Below are positions 1 to 5,141 of a stretch of DNA of 5,383 nt, in pieces; position 1 is the stretch's first letter, and each line of letters begins with the position of its first letter. Under the pieces are notes generated by a model, which had not been told where the DNA came from, ran no database searches, and saw only the letters and a program-made list of their open reading frames with translations. This stretch comes from Cyanobacteriota bacterium. Lineage in GTDB: Bacteria; Cyanobacteriota; Cyanobacteriia; PCC-6307; Cyanobiaceae. The stretch spans positions 1 through 5,383 of the forward strand of contig JAPLIF010000343.1 in NCBI GenBank assembly GCA_026389255.1, written 5' to 3'. The position numbers were made by a program, and so were the translations under genes.

Positions 1-76
1 CATCGCCGACCACGGTCACGGCGCGACCGCAGCAGTGCCGGATCGCACCGATGGGGAAGGGGGCGGGGCTGCTCAT
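1..76 (-). CDS. leuD: 3-isopropylmalate dehydratase small subunit, N-terminal fragment
   Basis: Only the first 25 codons lie in the window; the gene continues past the left edge. The ATG at 76-74 overlaps the leuC stop as ATGA, a classic sign of translational coupling. The visible protein begins [20 protein letters not shown] and then reads TVVGD, which fits the start of LeuD, where a short leader and a Gly-Arg-Ala-Val stretch precede the D-D-I-D-T-D-R-I-I-P motif (that motif would fall outside the window). LeuD supplies the swivel domain that, with LeuC, isomerises 2-isopropylmalate to 3-isopropylmalate in leucine synthesis. The call rests mostly on the position after leuC; the fragment alone is too short to be diagnostic. 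Confidence 0.85.
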   Translation of the reverse strand, partial: MSSPAPFPIGAIRHCCGRAVTVVGD

Positions 77-1506
77 GGACGGGAGTCGGGGGACGGTTCA
101 GCGGGAAGCAGATCACGCACATCGGCGACATGGCCGCAGATGGCGGCAGCAGCCACCATCTGCGGGCTCATCAGCAGGGTGCGACCGCTGGCGGAGCCCT
201 GGCGACCCTTGAAGTTGCGGTTGGAGGAGCTGGCGCTGATCTGGCGGCCCTCGAGGCGATCGGGATTCATCGCCAGGCACATGGAGCAGCCCGGTTCGCG
301 CCATTCGAAACCGGCGGCACGGAACACCGCATCAAGGCCCTCGGCCTCGGCGGCGGCCGCCACCTGCTCCGATCCCGGCACCACGAAGGCCTTGATGCCG
401 GGAGCCACCTGGCGGCCGCGGGCCACGGCCGCCGCCGCCCGCAGATCACTGAGACGGCCGTTGGTGCAGCTGCCGATGAAGCAGACATCCACCGGTAGGC
501 CGGCGATCGGGGCGCCGGGGGCCAGGTCCATGTAGCGGTAGGCCTCTTGCGCCAGGGGGCGCTCCTCGGGGTCGAGCTGGTCGGCGGTGGGAACGGTTTC
601 GTCGACGCCGATGCCCTGGCCGGGGGTGATGCCCCAGGTGATGGTGGGGGCGATGGACGAGGCATCAAACAGCACCTCATCATCGAAAACGGCGTCGGGG
701 CCGCTGGCCAAGGAGCTCCACCAGGCCAGGGCCCGCTCCCAGGCCTCAGCCGCTGGAGCGTGGGGCCGACCCTTGAGATAGGCGAAGGTGACGGCATCCG
801 GATTGACGTAGCCGCAGCGGGCGCCGCCCTCGATGGCCATGTTGCAGAGGGTCATGCGCTCTTCCATCGACAGGGCCTCGATGGCAGGTCCAGCGAATTC
901 GTAGGCGTAGCCAACGCCGCCCTTGACCCCCAGCACGCGGATGATGTGGAGGATCAGATCCTTGGCATAAACGCCGTCCTGGAGACAGCCGTTCACCCAG
1001 ATGCGCCGCACCTTGAGCTTGTACATGGCCAGGCTCTGGCTGGCCAATACATCGCGCACCTGGCTGGTGCCGATGCCGAAGGCGATGGCGCCGAAGGCGC
1101 CGTGGGTGGAGGTGTGGGAATCGCCGCAGGCGACGGTCATGCCCGGTTGGGTCAGGCCCAGCTCGGGGGCGATGACATGGACGATGCCCTGACGGCCGCT
1201 GCCCAGGCCATGCAGGCGGATGCCGTACTGGGCACAGTTGGTCTCCAGGGTGGCCAGCATTTCCTCAGCCAATGGATCGGCAAACGGCCGCGCCTGGGAG
1301 GTGGTGGGCACGATGTGATCGACCGTGGCCACGGTGCGCTCCGGGTGCCGCACCCCCAGCCCCAGGTCCCGCAGGGCCGTGAAGGCCTGGGGACTGGTGA
1401 CCTCATGGATCAGGTGCAGGCCGATGAACAGCTGGGTGGCGCCCCCGGGCAGCTCGGCCACCCGATGCAGATCCCAGACCTTGTCGTAAAGGGTGCCGGC
1501 GCTCAA
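73..1506 (-). CDS. leuC: 3-isopropylmalate dehydratase large subunit (isopropylmalate isomerase)
   Basis: Complete LeuC, the aconitase-fold subunit that carries a [4Fe-4S] cluster and, with LeuD, interconverts 2- and 3-isopropylmalate in leucine synthesis. With the start chosen here (TTG at 1506-1504, protein [16 protein letters not shown]..., 477 aa) the cluster cysteines fall at 347 (GSCTNGR), 407 and 410 (PGCSMC), which are the positions I recall for E. coli LeuC. Other family signatures are [15 protein letters not shown], the VDHIVPTT segment and the [18 protein letters not shown] stretch near the C terminus. The frame stays open upstream to TTG codons at 1524 and 1521, with a TAG at 1536-1534 and no ATG, so a TTG start is forced. 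A purine-rich GGAAAGG lies just before 1506, which together with the conserved N terminus favours that start. It is co-transcribed with leuD through a 4-base overlap. It appears intact. Confidence 0.97.
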   Translation of the reverse strand: MSAGTLYDKVWDLHRVAELPGGATQLFIGLHLIHEVTSPQAFTALRDLGLGVRHPERTVATVDHIVPTTSQARPFADPLAEEMLATLETNCAQYGIRLHGLGSGRQGIVHVIAPELGLTQPGMTVACGDSHTSTHGAFGAIAFGIGTSQVRDVLASQSLAMYKLKVRRIWVNGCLQDGVYAKDLILHIIRVLGVKGGVGYAYEFAGPAIEALSMEERMTLCNMAIEGGARCGYVNPDAVTFAYLKGRPHAPAAEAWERALAWWSSLASGPDAVFDDEVLFDASSIAPTITWGITPGQGIGVDETVPTADQLDPEERPLAQEAYRYMDLAPGAPIAGLPVDVCFIGSCTNGRLSDLRAAAAVARGRQVAPGIKAFVVPGSEQVAAAAEAEGLDAVFRAAGFEWREPGCSMCLAMNPDRLEGRQISASSSNRNFKGRQGSASGRTLLMSPQMVAAAAICGHVADVRDLLPAEPSPDSRP

Positions 1507-1697
1507 AGCCTTTCCAGCCAACAAGAATCCAGCCTAGAAGCTTGGGGGGGTGGTTACAGCGGAGGCCAATCCGGCCTGCGGCGGCGCGATCCTCAGGCAA
1601 GGAGCATGAGGAACTTGGCGGCGAAGTCCCGCCGGTAGGGGAGCAAACCCGTCTACGAACCCACCGACCTTCTGAACCCATTTCGCCCCGTCGCCAG

Positions 1698-1721
1698 GTT
1701 GTGGCTACAGTTGTGGTCACA
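1698..1721 (+). promoter_or_regulatory. Candidate toxin-antitoxin operator: two tandem 12-bp units
   Basis: Two 12-bp units, GTTGTGGCTACA (1698-1709) and GTTGTGGTCACA (1710-1721), sit directly in tandem with 10 of 12 bases identical. Each contains a TGTG-N2-YACA decamer; the second (1712-1721) has perfect TGTG/CACA half-sites, the first is imperfect. The pair ends 14 bases before the antitoxin start codon. Phd/YefM antitoxins, alone or with toxin, repress their own operons by binding short palindromes with TGT/ACA half-sites, so this is the natural candidate for that role. The function is inferred. I could not identify a convincing -35/-10 pair around it. Confidence 0.4.
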
Positions 1722-1724
1722 CAT

Positions 1725-1728
1725 GAGG
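1725..1728 (+). promoter_or_regulatory. Ribosome binding site for the antitoxin gene
   Basis: A GAGG core lies seven bases before the GTG at 1736. It settles the start of the antitoxin frame: the nearby ATG at 1723-1725 is in another frame and has no comparable site upstream. Confidence 0.6.
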
Positions 1729-1735
1729 TTGAACA

Positions 1736-1984
1736 GTGAGAACGATCGGTATCAGGGAGTTCAGGGACAAGGCGAGTTCGATCCTCGCCGGCGGTGAGAC
1801 CCTAGTGATCGAACGACACGGCGAGCCGATCGGTTTTTTTGTGCCGATCACGGCCAAGGACCGGCGGATCGGCCGCGAGGTGATCGGCCGACTCGGCAGG
1901 CTCGTTGATGACCTCGTCTGCCGCTCGGGCATCGACGAGGACGAACTCGTCCGCGAGATCTCTTCCAGCCCTAGCCAGAGCTGA
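1736..1984 (+). CDS. Phd/YefM-family type II antitoxin
   Basis: An 82-residue protein starting with GTG. The first ~38 residues (MRTIGIREFRDKASSILAGG, then ETLVIERHGEPIGFFVPI) are a typical Phd/YefM DNA-binding fold: a short strand, the REFR..AS helix, a glycine turn, then the E-x-L-V-I-E-R-H-G-E-P-I strand pair. The acidic, helix-prone C terminus (residues 55-76, with IDEDELVREI) is the part that usually wraps and blocks the partner toxin. Its stop codon shares one base with the start of the downstream PIN toxin gene (TGATG), so the two are one translationally coupled operon. It probably represses its own promoter through the tandem decamers at 1698-1721. Length and order are normal for the family. 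Antitoxins of this type are found with Doc, YoeB and PIN toxins; here the partner is a PIN protein. Confidence 0.9.
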   Translation: MRTIGIREFRDKASSILAGGETLVIERHGEPIGFFVPITAKDRRIGREVIGRLGRLVDDLVCRSGIDEDELVREISSSPSQS

Positions 1985-2475
1985 TGCGACTCGTCGTCGA
2001 CACCAATGTGCTCGTCGGCGAACTGCTCAGGGTCGCGGGCCGAACCCGCTTGGGCGATCAGCGGATCGAACTATTCCTGCCAGAGCAGATGTGGGGCGAA
2101 ACACAAGTCGAACTCCCCCGCCGTACCGCCGCATTCATCCGTCGCCGCGGTCTCGAGCCCGCCCTCGGCATAGAACTGGCCCAAGCTTGCCTTGGGGCCA
2201 TAGAGGCGAACATTGTCATTCTCGATGAGAGCATCTGCGCCGCGCTCGAGGATGAAGCACGCGAGCGTTCCCTACGCGATCCCCAAGACTGGCCAGTCGT
2301 GGCCACCGCCCTCGCCCTGACTGCTGCAATCTGGACCAACGACAACGATTTCCTCGGCACCGGTATTGCCACCTGGACCACCGACACCCTGCAACGCTGT
2401 GGGAGGCTATCCCTGAGAGGAAGGATCGGTGGGAGCGGAAGGGAACCCCGCAGTCCCTACAAGTCTGTTCAATAA
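1984..2475 (+). CDS. PIN-domain toxin (VapC-like ribonuclease) with an acquired C-terminal tail
   Basis: A 163-residue open frame whose first ~139 residues are a PIN-domain nuclease. The fold starts with VVDTNVLV (Asp6 is the expected metal ligand); further acidic candidates are Glu39 (in WGETQVELP), Asp99 and Asp102 (RDPQDWPVVATA) and Asp120/Asp122 (TNDNDF), followed by the usual closing strand ATWTTDTL. Such proteins are Mg-dependent ribonucleases held inactive by the upstream antitoxin, whose stop overlaps this start by one base. The last ~24 residues, from Gly140 on, are rich in Arg and Gly and unlike the family's usual end. They are encoded by the antisense of the desaturase gene's last true codons, so they look like read-through into captured DNA. 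Catalytic residues appear intact, so activity is possible. The exact RNA target cannot be judged. Confidence 0.88.
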   Translation: MRLVVDTNVLVGELLRVAGRTRLGDQRIELFLPEQMWGETQVELPRRTAAFIRRRGLEPALGIELAQACLGAIEANIVILDESICAALEDEARERSLRDPQDWPVVATALALTAAIWTNDNDFLGTGIATWTTDTLQRCGRLSLRGRIGGSGREPRSPYKSVQ

Positions 2476-3427
2476 TTACGGAGAGTTGGGGGTAATGGAC
2501 GTGGCAGATGCGGGGGAAGAGGTGATGCTCCACTTGGAAATTGAGGCCACCAAGCAGCCAGCTCAGCAGGGGATTGGAACGGCTGAAGTCCACCGTGGTG
2601 GCCAGCTGGTGATTCGCCCAAGGGCCCATCGTTAGAGAGTTGGGGTCGATGCCGGCGAACTCCACCTCCTCGACGCAGTGGGCCAGCTGAAAGACGACGC
2701 TAATCACGATGCCATGCACCATCGTCGTCACTAGATAGCAGCCGAACACCACGCCGAAGGGATGGAACTGCAGCGGCAAAAGGAAGGCCAGGGAGAAGAA
2801 GGTCAGCTTGCCGGCGAGGAACACAAACCAGTCATCTCGCCGCAGGGCAGGCAGGGAACGGCCGCCGCGATTGCGGCTAGCGAGATCGGCAAAATCATCG
2901 AAGAACTGCCACTTGATGGGGAGCATCCCGTAGAGGGCCCAAAGGTAAAGATGCTGCCAGCGATGCCACCAGCGATGGGGCTGATGGGGGGACAGACGAC
3001 CGATCAGACCGAGGTTGATGTCATCGTCGTGGCCCGGGATATTGGTGAAGGTGTGATGCAGGCCGTTGTGCTTATGGGACCAGATCAGGGAACTCGCCCC
3101 CTGCAGATCAAGGGTCATGGCGGCGGCACGATTGATCCAGCGGTGGCGGGAATAGGCCCCATGGCCGCCGTCGTGCTGGATGTTGAAGCCGATGGCAGCC
3201 ATGGATAGGCCCAGGGAAACCGAAAGGGCCACCGCCCCCCAGCTATTGCTGACCTGGAAAACCAGGAGCCAGTAGGTGATAGCAAACCAACCAAGGATCA
3301 CGATCGATTTGAACGCCATGGAGGCGGAATCGCGCCTCTCCTGTCCCGTGCGCTCGAAATAGTCGTGAACTCTTTCCCGTAGCAGACTGTGAAAACGGTC
3401 TCCGGCGCCGAACGTGATGCGATTCAA
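2216..3427 (-). CDS. Membrane fatty-acid desaturase, DesD/linoleoyl-CoA desaturase-like, with altered C terminus
   Basis: A 403-residue frame of which about 343 residues are a membrane di-iron desaturase. The three histidine boxes are present: HDGGH (85-89), HNGLHH (120-125) and QVEHH (298-302). The Gln in the third box is the mark of Delta-6/front-end-type desaturases rather than Delta-9 enzymes, and there is no cytochrome b5 domain. Hydrophobic membrane segments lie around 42-80 and 205-250. It probably adds a double bond to a polyunsaturated lipid precursor; the exact position cannot be told. Its start is TTG at 3427-3425, forced by a TAG six bases upstream (3433-3431); the conserved RITFGAGDRFH follows at once, so little if anything is missing. 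After Ser-His at 342-343 (base 2399) the family's usual short ending is absent and 60 unrelated Arg/Trp/Cys-rich residues follow, which are the antisense of the PIN toxin gene. The catalytic core is intact, so it may still work. Confidence 0.9.
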   Translation of the reverse strand: MNRITFGAGDRFHSLLRERVHDYFERTGQERRDSASMAFKSIVILGWFAITYWLLVFQVSNSWGAVALSVSLGLSMAAIGFNIQHDGGHGAYSRHRWINRAAAMTLDLQGASSLIWSHKHNGLHHTFTNIPGHDDDINLGLIGRLSPHQPHRWWHRWQHLYLWALYGMLPIKWQFFDDFADLASRNRGGRSLPALRRDDWFVFLAGKLTFFSLAFLLPLQFHPFGVVFGCYLVTTMVHGIVISVVFQLAHCVEEVEFAGIDPNSLTMGPWANHQLATTVDFSRSNPLLSWLLGGLNFQVEHHLFPRICHVHYPQLSVIIEQTCRDCGVPFRSHRSFLSGIASHSVAGCRWSRWQYRCRGNRCRWSRLQQSGRGRWPRLASLGDRVGNARVLHPRARRRCSHRE

Positions 3428-3745
3428 GGACTACTGACCAGAGCAACTAAATTTACCCAGGGAGCATCGCCGACCGTGATGACCGCGAGAGTGTGATCAC
3501 AGGCTGAGCTGGTCTGCCCCAGCTGCCTTTATACAGCAGCGCAACACTCCCCGGGGGGGGCGCAGGCCCGTCAGCGGCCATGGCCCCGCGGATCCGGGAT
3601 GGGCAGAGGCGCAGCAACGAAGGCATCCAGGGTCATGGCGGAGGCAGAGCCGCGGACTGCCGGAGACGGGCCAGGGGGCAGGGCCCAAATCGGCCACCCC
3701 GCCACCGAAGTCAGAGGCAGGGCCTGGAGGCCGTCGGCCGGCCCT
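3428..3745. other. Intergenic region upstream of the desaturase; no convincing gene
   Basis: I see no gene with family resemblance in this 318-bp stretch. It is very GC-rich from about 3541 on, with an eight-G run at 3553-3560 and the palindromes GGCCATGGCC (3576-3585) and GGCCGGCC (3736-3743). The minus strand from 3745 to a stop at 3573-3571 is open in one frame with mostly G/C third positions and could be a worn gene end, but the protein is proline-rich and unrecognisable. The part nearest the desaturase should hold its promoter. TAAATT at 3453-3448 (minus strand) is a possible -10 element but has no good -35 partner. The perfect 10-bp palindrome TGTGATCACA lies at 3492-3501. Confidence 0.5.
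3492..3501. promoter_or_regulatory. Perfect 10-bp palindrome upstream of the desaturase, possible operator
   Basis: TGTGATCACA is a perfect palindrome about 65 bases upstream of the desaturase start codon, a reasonable place for a regulator site. Its half-sites resemble those of CRP-family sites, but the CRP consensus has six bases between TGTGA and TCACA and this has none, so I do not assign it to CRP or NtcA. It could be chance. Confidence 0.2.
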
Positions 3746-3886
3746 GTTGGCGATCATTCGCGTTGAGGCACTCCAGATCGTTTCACGCACCTACCGATTG
3801 ATCAGGCCGCCTTCGACCCATTTCATGTTCACGGATATTCATGGCATTACCTGGAATGACGTGAAGAGCGAGCCGACATTCAAGGA
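3746..3886 (+). repeat. Left arm of a perfect 141-bp inverted repeat
   Basis: Read base by base, this segment is the exact reverse complement of 4143-4283 (141 of 141 positions). The arms are separated by a 256-bp spacer (3887-4142). The right arm is in its native place inside the exonuclease gene, because the encoded protein runs smoothly through it into the spacer. This left arm is therefore the displaced copy: it cuts off the exonuclease's 3' end after Cys-Ala and supplies 15 unrelated residues and a stop. Complementarity ends sharply at both ends. Confidence 0.97.
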
Positions 3887-4282
3887 CGCGCAGGCCTCGG
3901 CATCTGAGAGGGCGTTGTGATGCTCAAGGCGCAAGCCTAGGTAGGAACAAACGCTAGGCAGATTGGCTGGCTTCAACTGCCAGGTCTGTCGTGCAAGTCT
4001 GACGGTGCAAAGGTAGGGGGCGCCTGGTGGAACCAGTCCATAGGTATTACAGCAGGCCTTCATGACACTGCTGTCAAAGCTTGCGTTGTGAGCGGCGATG
4101 AAGCTAACGCCGTCGAACAGCGGCCTGAATTCACGCCAGAGATCCTTGAATGTCGGCTCGCTCTTCACGTCATTCCAGGTAATGCCATGAATATCCGTGA
4201 ACATGAAATGGGTCGAAGGCGGCCTGATCAATCGGTAGGTGCGTGAAACGATCTGGAGTGCCTCAACGCGAATGATCGCCAA
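3839..4282 (-). pseudogene. DEDDh 3'-5' exonuclease, 3' fragment of a broken gene
   Basis: This frame encodes the second half of a DnaQ-like exonuclease. It carries FTDIHGITWNDV with SEPTF downstream (residues 28-45, a stretch common in this family before Exo II), the Exo II motif AHNASFD (Asp70) and the Exo III motif HNALSDAEAC with His122 and Asp127. The Exo I acidic pair lies in the other fragment, at 4228-4653. The two are out of frame because of the 44-bp duplication, so the TTG at 4282 is only the edge of the open frame, not a real start. The last true residue is Ala132; residues 133-147 come from the inverted repeat arm and replace the gene's normal short end. Deleting one 44-bp copy on paper joins both halves in frame and restores all DEDDh residues. 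Whether any functional protein is made (for example by frameshifting) cannot be seen. Confidence in the family is high. Confidence 0.88.
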
Positions 4283-4283
4283 C
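4143..4283 (-). repeat. Right arm of the perfect 141-bp inverted repeat (native copy)
   Basis: This is the partner of 3746-3886 and part of the original exonuclease coding sequence. Its outer end, base 4283, is exactly the boundary between the two copies of the 44-bp tandem duplication. Arms of this length and identity could pair as a 141-bp hairpin with a 256-bp loop, or recombine to invert the 256-bp spacer. No recombinase gene is visible. Confidence 0.97.
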
Positions 4284-4653
4284 TGCGTGAAACGATCTGG
4301 AGTGCCTCAACGCGAATGATCGCCAACGAGCAGGCACTGTCACGAGAGCGATTAGCGGTTTCAAAGTCAAGAGCAACATACGAGGCAGAATTGGACAATG
4401 TTGGCAAGGGGTTGGTCAAACTTGCCGATGACCGCGGCGAGGAAGATGAACGCGCCTCTTGACGTAACGGGCTCAGGCCTGCCTGGAATAATGCCAATTC
4501 AGCTTTTTTCAGGAAAAGCCGTTCCTCTCTTTCCAAATTGGCTGCACCCCAGCGATGCTTGTATTCTTGAAGGTTCAGGAAATGGCTCACGTCAGCAGCT
4601 GGCCAACCAAGTGAGCGCAATCGCGAGGATTCGTCAGTATGAGGATCAGTCAT
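4228..4653 (-). pseudogene. DEDDh 3'-5' exonuclease, 5' fragment with Exo I motif
   Basis: The ATG at 4653-4651 (MTDPHTDESSRLRSLGW...) opens the exonuclease gene, 25 bases after the RelE-like stop. Residues 11-65 are a helical, charged N-terminal region (with FLNLQEYKHRWGAANLEREE) that I do not recognise. A Ser/Pro-rich linker (66-90) follows, then the exonuclease core starts with SYVALDFETANRSRDSACSL, where Asp96 and Glu98 are the Exo I metal ligands. True sequence runs to Arg123 (LQIVSR); the second 44-bp copy then shifts the frame and 18 unrelated residues (SWRSFALRHSRSFHAPTD) lead to a stop. The remaining motifs are in the fragment at 3839-4282. The open frame also extends up to 4758, but that part overlaps the RelE-like gene and reads like out-of-frame sequence. 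Such exonucleases trim 3' ends in DNA repair or RNA processing; standalone cyanobacterial members have no firm role that I know of. Confidence 0.85.
4240..4327 (-). repeat. Perfect 44-bp tandem duplication inside the exonuclease gene
   Basis: Bases 4240-4283 and 4284-4327 are identical over 44 positions (both run from TGCGTGAAAC to GATCGCCAAC). Forty-four is not a multiple of three, so the duplication shifts the exonuclease frame by two bases. The protein encoded by one copy (SLAIIRVEALQIVSR) joins correctly to the upstream half on one side and the downstream half on the other, so the ancestral gene had one copy. The bases flanking the unit do not match each other, so no microhomology is visible at the junction. 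Confidence 0.98.
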
Positions 4654-4678
4654 GGGCCGGGTGCGGCAGTGCTGAGTA

Positions 4679-5119
4679 TCACCGTATGCCTCGCAGGTCG
4701 GCTGCCGTGAGGGCCGCAAATGGCCGCTTAGGCCCAGGGGCTGGCGCTGTTTCGGCAACAGAGTGGAGGGGAATCTGGATCTCGCGAACCATTTCGCGGA
4801 TCTCGACGATCTGGGCTGTACTGATAACGGGATGGGTCTCGATCTTGCGGCGCGAGGCCCAGTCGCAGGTGGGGTCGTGATGGTCGACGTAGCAGAGCAT
4901 TACGCTGCTCTCGACACGATGGAAGATCAGACGGATGTCACGGCTAGCACGGGCTGTCCAGAAGTTTTTGTCCTTGATGTTGTCGAGACGGTGGTGCTGC
5001 AGGCCTGGATGGGCTGGGTTAATCTGCAGCTCGAAGGCAGCGAGTTTGGCGGCTTTCTGCTCTTCGCCATTGAGCTTTTCCAGGCTGGATTGGAAGCTGT
5101 CGGCGAGGAGGAAAGGCAT
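4679..5119 (-). CDS. RelE-like protein resembling the N-terminal domain of a UvrD-type helicase family
   Basis: A 146-residue protein from ATG 5119 (MPFLLADSFQSSLEKLNGEE...). Residues 1-95 look like a RelE/ParE-type fold: a helix pair, then HRLDNIKDKNFWTARASRD, IRLIFHR and VMLCYVDHHD, where RelE relatives place their basic active-site residues. From memory, this exact pattern, continuing with WAxRRKxETHP and a QIVEIREMVREI segment, forms the N-terminal domain of a family of long UvrD/Rep-like helicases. Here the protein stops after FAALTAADLRGIR, where the helicase family would go on with a segment resembling DLLAYGVP. One frame over, the DNA reads EAYG at that spot, so a one-base insertion near 4700 plus loss of the helicase part is possible. 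It lies 22 bases after a PIN toxin gene and 25 bases before the exonuclease, probably in one operon. It may be a free toxin-like protein or a helicase remnant. The upstream ATG at 5185 overlaps the PIN gene and is less likely. Confidence 0.72.
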   Translation of the reverse strand: MPFLLADSFQSSLEKLNGEEQKAAKLAAFELQINPAHPGLQHHRLDNIKDKNFWTARASRDIRLIFHRVESSVMLCYVDHHDPTCDWASRRKIETHPVISTAQIVEIREMVREIQIPLHSVAETAPAPGPKRPFAALTAADLRGIR

Positions 5120-5141
5120 GGGATCAAGATGGCAGCTGCTG

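Noticed and set aside
35..535. A 166-codon plus-strand open frame at the left edge
   Set aside because: It is antisense to leuC and leuD, low in complexity and rich in Arg/Ala/Ser, with no recognisable domain.
547..1638. A 363-codon open frame on the plus strand across leuC
   Set aside because: It is antisense to a clearly conserved leuC; its Gly/Ala/His-rich protein is what high GC3 on the other strand produces, and it shows no family resemblance.
3464..3480. GCATCGCCGACC resembles the leuD sequence at the left edge (CATCGCCGACC)
   Set aside because: The match is only about 11 bases in GC-rich DNA and does not extend; likely chance.
3547..3560. C-run/G-run (CCCC followed by eight G) as a terminator or G-quadruplex
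   Set aside because: There is no U-tract or long stem for a terminator, and a single G-run does not make a quadruplex.
3746..4283. The 538-bp block with inverted ends as an insertion sequence or MITE
   Set aside because: No transposase, no target-site duplication (flanks CCCT and TGCG differ), and the interior is plain exonuclease coding sequence.
4398..4880. A 160-codon plus-strand open frame
   Set aside because: It lies antisense to the exonuclease N-terminal region and the end of the RelE-like gene and has no recognisable motif.
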